Positions 12,171 to 24,410 of a stretch of DNA of 64,000 bases are shown in pieces. This stretch comes from Sclerodactyla briareus (taxonomy: Eukaryota; Echinodermata; Holothuroidea; Dendrochirotida; Sclerodactylidae), in contig JAODTK010000433.1 in the NCBI GenBank assembly GCA_026419785.1, forward strand, positions 186,001-250,000, written 5' to 3'. Made by a program: the position numbers and the translations under genes. Under the pieces are notes generated by a model. It made no database searches. It was not told where the DNA came from and saw only the letters and a list, made by a program, of their open reading frames with translations. Positions within the stretch are counted from its first letter, which is position 1. Each line of letters starts with the position of its first letter.

Positions 12171-13823
12171 CAGGGGCGGAGATTTGTGTTGCGTGGGGGG
12201 AGGACGGGACAAGATGAATCACATCTAAGGGAGGCGCCACCACAGGTGGCGCGTAGAGTTACAAGAAAATTTCGTTTGAAGGGCCCCGTAGATTGCAGAA
12301 ACGGCACTTTCCCATGCCTATGGACGGTCAGCAGCATTTACATGATAAAGTTTTTATTTCAGGAAAGGTCTCCAAAAAATATCGCCTAGGGATCATTCAG
12401 GTTTTGCGTTGGGTGCCTGTGACATTATGACATTACGATGCAAGTGAGGTGTTATTCATGAACGGGATCAACGAAAGGGCAATGCCACCATCAATACGTT
12501 CGCGCGAAGCGCGAAATGTTGCCGGATCCAATTTGACTAACGATCGACATGCACTGACCGATAGGGGCGGCCGAGTTTTTTACTCAAAGATACGGCCCCG
12601 CGTTTTTATTTTATTGCGGACCACCAGCGCATAGGAGGGAAATTTCTAATGTGGAGCCAGACTTTGGCCAAAATGAGTATAACACGAAGCAAAACCGCAA
12701 CTGCGGGCGATGCGCGGCGGAGGAGGAAAATTATACAATTTTGGACATTCCAATTAAACGTCAGGCAATCTTTTGATATAAACTTGTCTTCACCAAAAAA
12801 TTTAATCATGTCCTGTGTTTTTTTTTTTTTTTTTTTTTTTTTTTACGAAATGTGCGTTCCCGGAGAATCTAGATGGAGATTGTATGGGTTTCCACCGCAC
12901 CGTGTGCCTGCCCACTTAGTATGTGTACCGTGCACGCAACCAACTTCCAAAAATGAGTTGCACCCATAAATTGATTGCCGAATACTCTATTATAAATTTG
13001 AAGAAGACCATATTTTGCCAAAAAAACAAAATGAAGGTCCGTTAGGTGGTAGTAGACCTAGCCCCTGTTCGCCCCAGCCATTTCCCTTCAAAGACAACAA
13101 AGTTTACACTTCTGGGCGTTCCATCAAACATTCAGGCAATATTTGGACTTCACTTTGGACAGCCTTTTCTTCACTTGAATTTGATGTCTTTCTGACAACG
13201 CAATTTGTGCCATTCCGCACCGTGTGCCCTCATAGTGATAGTATGTGTACGGACATCAACTGTCAACAAGTGGTCGCACCAATAAATAACTGAAAAGTCA
13301 CAGATCCCGGACAGGTGGTAGACACAACTAGCCCCGTAGTTCAACCCTTCACCTCAACAATAGCAATTGGTTTGACAACGTCAATGAGGAGAGACACACC
13401 AAGCTGGCAAAGCCAGTCTTATGTAAACGATAGGGATTGGAGGAGAACCCTTCTTTCATTGATAATAAGAACAACCCAGAGTATTCCCGCATTTTGTGTC
13501 AAGGCACATCATATGTCTGCAGGAAGGCCCCCTCATCATAGTTCTGACCACTACCGACACATGAAATACCCGCGCGTGGCGCGCAAAAAATTTCGAAAAT
13601 GGTGGAGCAGCAGAATTCACTCAAATTGATCATTTAGGTCAGATACATTTGTTTTTAAAATGGTTGTGATGGATATGTCGGATACAGTGTCAGCGAAATT
13701 ACAGTCGGGCTTCATATGGGGGGGGGGGGGAGGGGACAAAATGCATTGCGTCCCCCCCAACCCAAATATTGGGGGAGAAACCGTCCCCCCGTCCCCCCCC
13801 CCCTCCCATGATCGCCGCCCTTG
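12171..13823. mobile_element. Non-autonomous hAT-like DNA transposon
   Basis: The left end reads CAGGGGCGGAGAT and the right end, read on the minus strand, CAAGGGCGGCGAT, an imperfect terminal inverted repeat of the CAGGGGCGG type typical of hAT elements. Both ends are bordered by CGTAGAC (12,164-12,170 and 13,824-13,830), a 7-bp target-site duplication. hAT makes 8 bp, so one base may be lost or miscalled. G-rich subterminal tracts are inverted at the two ends. Internally there is a perfect hairpin GCGCCACC/GGTGGCGC (12,234-12,252), another TTCGCGC/GCGCGAA (12,499-12,515), a T27 run (12,818-12,844) and a degenerate direct repeat with spacing of about 320-370 bp (12,743-12,970 versus 13,112-13,290). 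No transposase frame is seen; the longest frames are about 105 codons and unrecognisable. It is present only in unit 2. Confidence 0.8.
13718..13735 (+). repeat. G13-A-G4 tract
   Basis: Runs of 13 and 4 guanines within the right subterminal region of the hAT-like element, facing C-rich runs at 13,753-13,803. It could form a G-quadruplex. The exact length is unreliable in error-prone reads. Confidence 0.5.
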
Positions 13824-13830
13824 CGTAGAC

Positions 13831-14499
13831 TACTGTCTAGTGATGTATTAATAAATTTTTATTTGGCGCAATATTTCGCGAGGACGAGTAAGTCTTAATG
13901 AAATCCTTCTACATAGGTGTGTCCGGAAATGTTCTAGGCTGTTGGCACTGTGTGCACTGGTTGTGCTCATTAGATGGGCGCGGGCCTACAATAATATTGT
14001 GAGTACTCGGGTATTAGTGATTTTCGTTGTTTTCTAACAGCTGTTATATTCACGTGAAACACGACAGAAAATGTATCTTATCTAACAATGTAGAGTAGAA
14101 AATAAGCTATTTCAGTAAGCCCTCTTCGTTTTGGTCATACATGATTTAAATGATTTGATTCGATATTGTATCCAAATTCTAGGGGTTCAGGAAGCCGAGT
14201 AAGGCTAATCGAGGAATCCTTTTGCCGAATTGCTCGTGGATGAACTCAGCGACACCCAATTCCAACCTGCCCTCGGGACTGCCATTCCACGACAACTTTC
14301 TCGGAACCTGGAGGAGCAGAATTTCAAGTTCGATGTGACTGTTCACAGCCGACCGACCCGCATTACGGCAAAATAGTATCCCGAACAAAACCCAGTAACC
14401 CCAGACAGACCTGCATTACACCACGGACCATGAAGGAAAGACCAATTGATCCTTTCGCCAATCAGCAAACTGCAAGACAGCCCACTAGCAAGCTAGAGG
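13831..14499. other. Unit-2-specific DNA, nothing recognised
   Basis: Lies between the hAT-like element and the SINE-like piece. No match in units 1 or 3, no coding signature, and only short scattered open frames. Confidence 0.35.
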
Positions 14500-14590
14500 A
14501 AAAAACGTTCGTGAATCTTGATTCGAACCCGGGAATGTCCTCGCTTGCGATGCGTCAGTGCGGGATAAAAACCACCCCTGTCAGTCTGGA
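14500..14590 (-). mobile_element. Possible tRNA-derived SINE fragment
   Basis: On the minus strand 14,530-14,520 reads GGGTTCGAATC, a perfect tRNA/SINE B-box (pol III internal promoter). It is preceded by a GCATCGCAAGCGAGGAC stretch like a tRNA anticodon arm. An A-box of the expected form is not visible and the 3' half of the T-arm does not pair well. I therefore call a decayed tRNA-derived SINE head rather than a tRNA gene. Confidence 0.35.
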
Positions 14591-15057
14591 GATTCTCTTG
14601 TTCGGAAGCATTCTGAGATTCTCCTGTTCGGGAAAATTGTTTTTTTGAATACAGATATGAATAAACATTGTCTGCAGAACATTGTCTGCAGACCAATTTG
14701 ATACAAAATAGTCGTTCCCAGTTAATAGTGTCTTGCGCTGTTTGAGAGTACAATTTTACTTCGCCATTCAATCGATAACTATATTGTTTCCATAGCATGT
14801 GTTACTGTATTGATGTTATTGCAAGTTCAGTTAGTTACCCTAAATATTAACAACTGCTGTTCGGAACGATTGTGACACATCTAATCCCCAAAAGCTACAA
14901 TCGGAAGTAGTCTAGCTCTAATTCAGAATTTCTCCCAGACGGGTGAACGTTGCACTGTGGATGGAATGCAATCCGACAGTCTGATGAATAATTCAGATTC
15001 TCCTAAACAGAAGACGATTTTATTCTCTCGAATAGGAGAATCTCCCGGACTGTCTGT
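14579..15057. repeat. Cluster of a GACAGTCTGGGAGATTCTC-like motif in both orientations
   Basis: Versions of one 25-30 bp motif occur at about 14,579-14,606 and 14,607-14,628 on the plus strand and about 14,972-15,008 (split by extra bases). It is inverted at about 14,928-14,945 and 15,026-15,057. Between them a 14-bp unit AACATTGTCTGCAG is exactly repeated twice (14,665-14,692). The flanking inverted copies suggest the ends of a small element or a local rearrangement. Not matched elsewhere in the window. Confidence 0.45.
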
Positions 15058-15169
15058 CATTCTTCCACTAGAGGTGCAGAATTGGTTTTATCAGAACGCG
15101 TGATTATATGCATGTTTCTCGTTGTATCCCTCTACATCTGACCCATTAACTGCCTGAAGTTTCGCTGTA

Positions 15170-16600
15170 CTCGCTATTTTATATAATTTTAGAATAAAGG
15201 AGAGTTACTTTTTCGACCACACCACCAGTCGCTTCATTCAATTCTTGTTGTCATCCGACTCTCTCTCTCTCTCCAGAGGTTGAGAAACCTTTCTACTCTC
15301 TCGACATTTGAGCTTATTCTTTAAGCGGCATTTAAGTGGATTCCCCCACTTCTCAGTGGCTGACGATCCAACGGTATTTACGAAAATGCAGAAGTTCGCA
15401 GAATGAAGTCGGGGGGGAAAAAAAAATTTTTGTATTGTGTCCTGCGACTGATCTTGGCAGCTTTCCTGGAATTGCCAGTCATTTCATTTTGAATAGAATA
15501 TAATTACTAGTTTGCCGAACCAACCTATAAATTGAAAATAAATTTTGGGTAGTGATTAGATGATACTCAGCGAGTAGCTATTTATAATTGACCTGATCAG
15601 AAGCCCTAACACGAATATTCTTTGGCTCTTGTTCTTTATAGTATATGAACTTAATTCTCGTTATTTAGGGGTCGGGACCATCATAACAGAGGCCCATAGG
15701 AGCCACAGCTTGAATCGTAAAAGTATTCATCCAGAAGAACCCTTGAACAAACAGGTGTGAGGCGTCAATTAGCTGCACTTATTGTGTAGGACTTACACAT
15801 TTTACACATTTCTGTAGAGTGCATAGTAGAAATGGAGTATACGACTAATTATCAGGATTGTTTTTAAATACAATATGCATGTCGCATGCTTTTTTTCACG
15901 TCACAAGTTACACTTTCCAAATTGAATTTTGAATTATTAACAAGTCGGTATTGTCATGTTATGTTTTTTGCATAACAAACCATGACAGGAGTGGGTCTGC
16001 GTAATAAGTATGTCCAGGTAAAGTCATGACAATATCAATATAAAGTGGCTTCAATGCTCTTGATGCGTTGTCTTTGTACCTGTTATAACATGTGCTCATT
16101 TCGCATACTCAACACACATAACAAAGTTCTTAGTAACATTATCAATACATACAAGCAAAATACTGGAATGATCTACATATACTACCCTGACATAGCATTC
16201 ACCAAGTTGATCTCAAGTGCCGCTTCGAAATGCAGCGCTTTTTCCATTCAATGATTAACATAATATGCCATTTAATAATTCAACACGAATTGTCGAACAA
16301 AGGCATATGGAATGCTAGTTGCTGTCAGTTTACGTTGGAACGATACGCCCCGTTTCATTAGGAAATTACAGACTATCGTTTTGTCAGCGCCACAATCACC
16401 TCGTGAGATGTGAGTGACTACCGCTTATCGGCAGTATAGTTCATCGCAGTAGATGCGGAGTTCATGAATTATGTATTTTATTGAGTGAAGAAATTGACAG
16501 ACAGTGAATCCCACCCAACGCACACGGAAGCCCGAAACACAGACCGCGAAAAACAGCGTATGTGTGAGTTGGACAAATAGCGTCGGCTAAAGTTATCAGA
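15170..16600. repeat. Module D, copy 2
   Basis: Colinear with 25,290-27,690. Anchors (copy 2/copy 3) are TTCTTGTTGTCATCCGA (15,243/25,331), AGCTTTCCTGGAATTGCCAGTCA (15,459/25,537), CAACACGAATTGTC (16,281/27,418) and GTGAGTTGGACAAA (16,564/27,650). It carries no LINE at 15,690-15,716, so it preserves the unoccupied target site for the LINE inserted in copy 3. Confidence 0.8.
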
Positions 16601-16989
16601 CCTCTGTTTCAATTATAAGGCATGGATCCATCCATAGATTTTATTAGAATATTTTCTCAGCAAATAGTTGTAATCGAGCTTTACACTGGTCGCGAGTGAT
16701 CATCGAACTAACAATAATGTGCAAAAAAAAAAAAAAAAATGAAACAATTGGCCGGCCTTAGGAAATCACTGTGTATAACAGGCTACTCAAAGTTGTGAAT
16801 AAATTGTCTCTGGGCCCAGCAAAGCGTTACTTTCTGAAAGTTTATTCGGATTCTGAAAGTTACTTTATCATTGGACGGTTTTTCTGCCAAACAACTGCGT
16901 GCAGCATAGTTCCAGAGTCCCGGTAATTATAATAATTATAATCATAAGCTGAAGAGTATTCTTGCCTGAACAAACTTTCGGAGATTATT

Positions 16990-17400
16990 CGAATGAGAGA
17001 TTAGCCGAATGACTATAGATACGAAGCACCAACAAACTAGACCAAATTTAGATAAACTGAATCTCATTTTGTAAGGCAAAATGTTTTTATAATCCATCTC
17101 AAATATATTAACATTTTAAAATTTAACGCAATAAATTCATAAATTTCAACTTGATACAGGGCCTCAAGTGGGTATCGGGTTAATAACGTCTATGTATATT
17201 TGCGTGTAAGTAATGTTCCTTCGGCTCTAACAAATTCGCGAATATATTTCCGAAAGCAAATTACCGTTATCCATGAAAAGTTACTGTAACACAAGTATCT
17301 CTTAGCTATATTTTCGAGTCGGTCCGGCTTGGACAATTGCTGGTCGCGAAAATGATTCATTTCTAAAATGTCTTAACTTACTTTGCACAACGAAACGCCG
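16990..17400. repeat. Module E, copy 2
   Basis: Contains AGATTAGCCGAATGA.TATAGAT (about 16,999), TAGATAAACTGAATCTCATTTTGT (about 17,050), TTGATACAGGGCCTCAAGTGGGTATCGGGTTAA (about 17,151) and the ATATTTTCGAGTCGGT...TGGTCGCGAAAATGAT segment (17,309-17,355) shared with copy 1. In copy 3 the same elements are expanded into a tandem array. Confidence 0.7.
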
Positions 17401-17679
17401 TTTGAAGCTTTTGCATCAATCATAGAATATAGTGATTCCGATCAGTTGAGAATTTAACATGTTCAACTGGTTTCAACTCGCGCCAACTCAATGTGTTGAA
17501 TGGCAGTCCGGGAGCTCTAATCAGGAGAAAGGTGAATATTCGGGCCTGTGTCCTTTTACATCCAAGCCTTGAACCCCTGCAATTACCGATATTAATTTGT
17601 TTCAAAGTTCAAGAGCAGTGTGACTGTTTGCCGTTTTCCAATTATATTGATGGAACATTGGAACAATTTGCCAGCATAG

Positions 17680-19060
17680 GCTGTTCTGATGAAGGAGTGA
17701 TGTAGTCACTTGAGTGGGTCCGTGACAGATGATAACGGCACTTGTGTGCAAACTACCGGATTCGGGTAAACGTATCTGTATTTTACATATTCATTCTGTG
17801 ACTAGTTCATGCACTATCGTTTGCATTTTGCATATTTAACATCATAACACTAACTGCGATTTTTGATGAGTTTCGTTTGCTGTTAATCGTTTAGTAGGTT
17901 TTCCAATTACGCCGGAGTCATTCGTCCACATCCTCCTTACACCCATATTTTTGCAGGTAGCTACTGGAGAACGCAGGGCACGTGTTGACATGTCATTGTT
18001 GAAGAATGAAACACACAATAAGCACGCTTGGAGCCATACGTACCTGGATTTATGTCAGGAAGTCCACCATTTTGCATCTCAGCGCTCATAGACTGTTAGA
18101 TAACCGAAAATTTATTCCGCTCAGACCGCTCCCCCACAGAACGGCGATCACTATCACATGTTGTGCCCCCTCCCAAAAATCCAACTCGGCTTTGCCCATA
18201 TCAGCTACCTACGTAGCAAGTGAGTTATCGTTCTACTCTGACATAGCAGTCACTACCAGTACTGTTCATGCTCCTTGCCATGCCTTCTGTAATCGCTCGA
18301 CAACCCTCCCATGTAGTTAGCTCATAGCACAGTTTGTGCTATATATCCTCGTTCCTGCTCTGTCCTCTTCCTTTCGTTTATTGAGGTAGGTCCAGGTGTA
18401 GCCTCGTTGTGATGCAATGGCGGGCTGTGGATCTGCGTTGGCCTATCCATCGATCCATTAAACGACAAACCATGCCAGTGTTTATTTGGGGGCAATTGTA
18501 ACACCAATTATTCAGTGTTGGGAGTGAGTCGTCACGGGAATATTTATTGCTGATGCTATCTGCTGAAAGCAGAGTGATATAACAAATAGATAAATTACTT
18601 TTCGACCCTGAATGTTGATCCGACACCTCAGGGACTGTCGTATTTCTTACACACGGACCAGCGCTACGAGAGCGTGACCTTTCTATCACTCAGCAAATAA
18701 GATTTGCAGATAGGCATGTACAATATTAAAGGAAAAATCTTTGCAAAAATATTGTGGAACTTAGTGTCTTCCTTTTTTTGTCGAATTGAGCAAATAATCG
18801 AGCAAAGTAGGCGAACCGTATCCATATTTAAAATACGATCTGAGTTTTCAAATATTGCTTGGAAACGCTTTCAACACTGTTCCAACAACGCTTAAGCATT
18901 TGAACGCTTATTGGATCAATACGATATAATAACAGGAATCCCTCTGGTGGCTACGGTACACATTGGCACTATGGAATGGGTGGGTCAGAAGTTAATAATG
19001 GAGCTGGCTGATACTGGCATATGACATGGATTACTAAATATCAGCGTCACCGTGTATATA
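17680..19060. repeat. Module C, copy 2
   Basis: Colinear with 32,290-33,590. Anchors (copy 2/copy 3) are GATGAAGGAGTGATG...GTGACAGATGATAACGGCA (17,687/32,297), ATGCCAGTGTTTATTTGGGGG (18,472/33,034), GGGACTGTCGTATTTCTTACACACG (18,632/33,179) and GCATTTGAACGCT (18,896/33,488). Its last 120 bp (GGGTGGGTCA...GATGG/AATTACTAAA) match 4,325-4,410 in unit 1. No open frame is conserved between the copies. Confidence 0.8.
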
Positions 19061-19229
19061 AACGGAATAACCTAGATACCCAATTGTTCCAAAAAAGAAT
19101 ACGTGTAGTCATGCATTGTGTTCGTGTGTGCGGGGTGTGTTGGTGACGCTTTTTCTAAGAACTTTATTTGAAAAACGCAAGCATATATTAGGTTCAAACT
19201 ATACCCGTGGGTTTCAGTTATGAAGAGTG

Positions 19230-19690
19230 AGAACTATTTTCTGAGGTTACCTGAGGTCAAGAGAGAACGGTCTTGTAAGAAGCTTGTAAGCACGATAACT
19301 TCACACCGAAACGATGAAGAGAGCTCATTACTTGGCATAAAGGGTTGTTATGTGAAGTAACTCATCCCTATTGCTTCGGGATCAGGTCTGAAGTTTCCTG
19401 GCATGAAAGATTGCTATTTGGAGTAGAGGATCCCCGCTAGTTCGAAGTCAGGTCCAAGGTCACCTAAGGTCAAAGTCTGAAAACCAGTTAGCATGGGAAC
19501 TGGGCAACAAAATAACATACGGGCTCATACGTGGCACGAAGGGTTGTCATGTGGAGTGGATGATCCCTCTTCTCGTGGTTGAAATCCAAGGTCACCGAAG
19601 GTCAACAGAGGTCAAAATCGAATAATGTAGAGAGCTCATACTTGGCACGAAAGATTGCCACTTGGGTTAAACGTCTCCATGTGTTTGAGT
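19230..19690. repeat. AGGTCA minisatellite, locus 1
   Basis: About three degenerate tandem units of about 150 bp. Each has the pattern 'GAGCTCATACTTGGCACGAAGG ... GGTCAAGGTCACC...' with variants at 19,321, 19,527 and 19,630. Within each unit are AGGTCA-like half-sites. At 19,589-19,614 three perfect AGGTCA copies are separated by CCGA and ACAG, so successive sites start exactly 10 bp apart. At 19,244-19,269 the same layout appears as AGGTTA, AGGTCA, AGAACG. The same family is found at 28,770-30,460 and 42,330-42,740. Confidence 0.75.
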
Positions 19691-20390
19691 ATATATTTCA
19701 GATTTTTGATAGCGCCTATACTAACCTCTTGATTCTTTCATTTGATCTCGATTATATTATCTGTCCTTTCCATTCCGTAAATCGCATACCTTCCAACGCG
19801 GCACTGCGACCTTCGCGAATGTTTGGCCGCCTCGCGTGTATAAATCACTGGCTATCTTGGATTGGTTACCTTGTGCATTTCATAGTCATATTAAAATAAA
19901 CTTACTCGCATTTCCTCAGTTAATATCATTCAAAGCATATTATTGGGCGGAGAGATATTCAGTGGTGTTCCATGTTATTAGTTTGGCGTTCGATTAATAG
20001 TGTATATATTACATATTGCAAAAAACATAACGTTGTGTCATTTATCTCTACATTTTACTTTGATTATGTACTCCCATCAGACACTCCAATGATACATGTG
20101 AATATTACGCAATTGCCTCGCGGTGTCGCATATATCCAAAGTATTATTTGTCATCATCCTGGAGAATTGTTGATATAGTATAGACCCATAGTTAGAGCAG
20201 CGTAGACAAACAAAATATGTTGCACTCCCTCCTTGTACTCTATGAATCAGAAGTGAAATAGGAAGGGAAAGACGGGAAACTCCACTATCTCACTTCAGGA
20301 GTACAGTTCTGAATATGATTGCGTTTAACAAGTTTTAAAGAAAAATCGTATTTTCAAGTTGTTTAGGGACTTCCTAACTGATAGTAGGAA
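19690..20390. repeat. Module B, copy 2
   Basis: Matches 33,990-34,500 and partly 35,230-35,640 and 37,850-38,130. Anchors include GGCTATCTTGGATTG (19,851), GTGCATTTCATA (19,873), ATACATGTGAATATTACG (20,092) and TTGCCTCGCGG (20,112). Short in-frame similarities between copies are explained by DNA similarity; other parts shift frame. Confidence 0.75.
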
Positions 20391-20399
20391 ACAAAAACA

Positions 20400-20670
20400 A
20401 GTGCTTGGGCCATCATTGGTTATTTCTGCAGTTTCTGACAGACGACTCATGGACGACGCAGGAAGACCACAAGGGAACAATCAGTGTCAGTATCGGAGGC
20501 AGAACAAGTACCTACTTGCGTTTTGTAGATGACAGTGACGGGAGCTCACCAAACTCAAAAGTCAGTGAACAGCTTCAAGTACCTGAGATCAGTTAGTTCA
20601 AGACAAAGAATCAAGACCGGAAATTCTCTCCAGAATCACACGAACAACAGCTGCGCTCGCAGAACCGAGC
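20400..20670 (+). mobile_element. RTE/L1-like LINE reverse-transcriptase scrap
   Basis: Translation of 20,405-20,540 contains LTDDSWTTQEDHKGTISVS then IGGRTSTYLRFVDDSDG. This matches the 'GTISIGGR---NLRFADDID' catalytic block (motif C) of a second class of non-LTR reverse transcriptases, with the paired aspartates kept and FADD read as FVDD. From about 20,568, in another frame, SVNSFKYLRSVS corresponds to the downstream 'VNSFKYLGS' block. The roughly 60 residues normally between them are missing, so the fragment has an internal deletion. It lies exactly at the junction between module B of unit 2 and module A of unit 3. Confidence 0.65.
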
Positions 20671-23600
20671 CCGTAATCGTAAAGGTTGTACATCGAAAAC
20701 CTCTGTCCAAGGGCCCTCTTCCTTCGTTTTTGTTGCTGTTCACCATGTGAACCCTAATGGTCCCTGTTGCTATTGGATGTTATACTTACTTCCTCCAGCC
20801 TTCCACGGTCGCGTTGTTTTGTTGCATACTGTTTTGACATAGCCCCGCTGAATACATATACCTAGTTCACTGGACCAACCTTATATACCGTAACCGCATC
20901 CCTGCCCATTCCTCATTCTTCTTTCTGCTACTTTGTGCATTTATTTCAACTTTTTTAGTCCTCTGCTATGAACGGATCTTTCATCACTTCCTCTGCCCCT
21001 CCCTATAAACCGTGTTGTTCACCTCCCCTGCACAGAGCTTAGCGAGTGATAGAATCACAGTTTATCGTAACATTATCGGCAGTTCCGCGAAAGCAGCTCT
21101 CGTTTCAGCAGATTGAAATTTTGCACACAACCCATCTACCAACCCATCAACTCTGGCCCTTCGTCGTAGTGAATAGGTTTGGTCGGCGTTTCCGGACCGC
21201 GCCCTCAGCTAACCTATTTGATATAGTCGTCTGCCCTGCTCCCATTGGACTACTCAGTAAATCGTTGAGCGACACACGAACCGAGACTTCACCTCCATAG
21301 AAATGATACGGCCGTACGTATAGGCTCCGTGGCTCTGCTTTTCTTGACCTGATTTAATTCATCCTAAATCCTGCACACATTCCTCACAACAAGCCGCTGT
21401 TGAGCGCGCGTCTATGTTATGCACTAATACACACAATCAATTCAACTTCCGTCTAGTAAGGAAATAATACCAACCTCGCCCTCATTTCTCAAGGTCATTA
21501 TTCATTAACACTGTAACTCGATGGTAGGAAAATACTACTTCCTCAGACCATACCTCTTTGAGACCACTTTTTCTTCGGAAATTTTACTTGAACCACTAAA
21601 CCCACCACACTTTCCTTCCTTTCCACACTTGCTCAAGATATTCCGCGCGATACAGTGTTTGTCCTGCTTGTCACTGTATGCAGTTGTGAATTTATTGTTC
21701 TTGGGTCCATATCAGGGACACCATGTTTTTCCTTTTTACAGAATTCGCTGAAATTCTACTGATATCTCATATTGCCCGACTGTATGTTCCTGCGCGCTGG
21801 AGGAACTATATCTTTCGGTAACACGAAAACACAGATGAATGAATATTCAATTCCTACCGTCATAATTCTTTTTATAGTCTAGTGTAATAGGTTACTGGGT
21901 AAATACCATACCGTACATGACCCACTTTCTCACCGTAACTTATATTTATTATTCATAAGCATTTACTTCGAATTATCCTTTTGTCCGTTAACTATTGTTA
22001 CAACTTCGTTGGGAATTTCAAATTGAGACTTCATAAATATAGTCGATTCGCGCTGCCAAACTGGTCCTTTTCTATTCCCAGCTCCTGTTATTATGAAACA
22101 CGTATCGGCTATGAAAAATTAAATGATACATGTTATCGAGCATTCGGGAGATATAATATGTTCATTCTTCGTGTATTGTTCCTTTCATGTACACCACCCA
22201 TTTCCCCTGCTGATCTTCATGCCGGTAGATGTCCATTGAAACTTTCATTTAGGCCAATTCCACTGGTCCGCTTCATTTTTCTTCTCTTCCTGGCAAAAAC
22301 AATCGATTGCATCGTTCGAATAAAAACCCATTCAAGCGAGACCTGGTCGCCGTTTTCCCCTCTAAATGTGTTCAGTGGAAACGTCGGGTGTGTCATTAAT
22401 AATTTTTTGCTTAGTCCATAGACCTCTGGTGCGTTTTACAGCCATCTTTTTCAAGACGTTCTTACCTGCTAATTGTCACGAACACTTACCGAGTTGGAAA
22501 AAGCGACATTCTACCATAGTAAGGACTCAGTATTCCGCTCCTGACACTTAATCGGACTCTGAATGTGTAACTGAATGCTTGGAACTTACAGCATGGTAAC
22601 ATAAAAAACCTGCAAGAAAAGCTAGATTCCTATTTTCCTGTAAATACCGGATGCCTATCGCCTGATGGCAATGTTGCGAACCATTTTTCGTGGGTATATA
22701 CACAGCACTTCCAGCTCTAGGCTATTTCAGAAGCAGTCTATGCGTCCGTCCTCTCATCCTCCCTCTGATATTCAATTTCATAGAATAACCCAGATTTCAA
22801 CAAATTAGGTCTTTATGAAGGGCCATACGCACGTATTAAGGGGGAAGTACTGTAAGACTAGTGTTTAATAACATCTTCATACACTTTTCATCCGATTTTC
22901 ATGTGAGTTTAGCACGAAATTCATGAGATTTATCTAAGGCTCATACCGCAGTATCGTGGCTGCTATGGTTAAAGAGGCGATCCACACAAGTCACATAGTC
23001 CCCTCTCTCGGAGAAGTCATTCAAAAATAGGGGAACCTGGTGGTTGTGGAACCTGTTGCCAATACAGTTATACTTTCTATCGCAAATTCACAACCATCTT
23101 GGCTGCGTACCAGCAATATATGGTTATACAGGCTGCTGAATTCCTTTATACTGTCGTGCTAAACGTAAGCCCAGTATATCATCCCCTATATCGCGTTACG
23201 GAGATGTCAGTCCCCGTCCGAGTTATTTCGACCAAAAGGTCCACCTAAGCTATTTATCCTCCCACAGACCTCGACTTAGATTCAATAAGTGGCGAGTAAT
23301 CCAGGTCAATTAAATAGGAATGCTTTTGAACTAACTCCCTCAAGCCCCGAATTATGCGGCATGCAGGGTAAACCTCGATTAGTCGCAAGGACAGCAGCTC
23401 ATGAACGGACTCAAACTCCGAGTGATTGAAAGGCGGAGTATTGTTGAATATTTGTTCACTTACTTTTCCGATAACGATTGGTCACCACGAGGATATATTA
23501 TTGACCTAACGATACACGGGAATGTCCATTAGCCTACAGGGTCCTATATGGGGATCATTCAATTTCAACTGACTGCAATACTCGGAGAAGTTTTCACACG

Positions 23601-24410
23601 AACCTGACGAACAGGCATAGCGTATTGTGGTATGATGTGTTCGAGGGTTACGTGGTGCAGAAAATACTTGCAAGATGTCAAATTCATGTCTACGTCGTTA
23701 GTTTTGGGGTTTAAAACGCGCCCTCGCATACAGAACTGGCAGTTTCGTTTACTTATCGATCCGATGAAATTATTCATTGTTTCAAAATTTGAACATGATC
23801 ACCATGATTCAATCTTGCGAAACGGACAAGTATGATATTATCTTGTTGTCATTCAATTCCATTGTCGGATTAGCGGAATCCAGTGTTCAACGTTGACTGC
23901 TACATCAAACTATCCATGTTGATGCCCTAAAAGGGGTTTTTTTTTGGTCAGTGTATGACAAACGGCTGACGTTCGATTCAGACGTGCTAGGAAACCGTCA
24001 TACGTGACATAGCTACTATTTGGACACTCGACAAGCTGTGACATTTTCTCTGGCTGCCCGAGGAGGCAAACAAACAAGTCAAAAGACCAATAGACTTCGA
24101 CCTCTAGTAATTGAGTTTTACAGCCTTTAATTTGTTGCACTTCCATTTGTTCCGCTCTCACACATTACTCAGTCACACTTTAAACCTTGTTCTGAATATT
24201 GCAATTGCCCCCGTAACAAATGACGTGACTCTATATTTCTTATCATTTTTTTCTTTATGCGTCGACTGTATCGTTTTTTTTTTTCTTTCTGCTCCTGTAG
24301 CACTAACATTTATTTCGATAGGCCTGAATGTACGGATGCCTGGGGCGAATTTAGCGTTGTGTGTACTCAAAATTTCTCTCATGCAAATATATAGTCTAAT
24401 TTAAAACCTG
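20670..24410. repeat. Module A, copy 3
   Basis: Full-length partner of 8,130-11,960. It contains the longest open frame of the window (146 codons, 21,981-22,421, plus strand), but the homologous region of copy 2 (9,437-9,652) has a deletion and different frames. The frame is therefore not conserved and I do not call it a gene. Confidence 0.8.

Larger units (their letters stand above)
8130..20670. repeat. Large tandem unit, copy 2
   Basis: A complete copy running A (8,130-11,960), unit-specific insert region (11,960-15,160), D (15,170-16,600), E (16,990-17,400), C (17,680-19,060), AGGTCA minisatellite (19,230-19,690) and B (19,690-20,390). It ends in an RTE-like scrap (20,400-20,670). The start is marked by GAAAACCTCTGTCCAAGG at 8,155, which recurs at 20,695. 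The length is 12.5 kb including a 1.65-kb hAT-like element, so it lacks about 3 kb that unit 3 has, chiefly a LINE, longer E tandem repeats and a longer minisatellite. Confidence 0.8.

Noticed and set aside
21981-22421. Longest open frame (146 codons, plus)
   Set aside because: It lies in module A. The homologous region of unit 2 has a deletion and different frames, and no known domain is visible.
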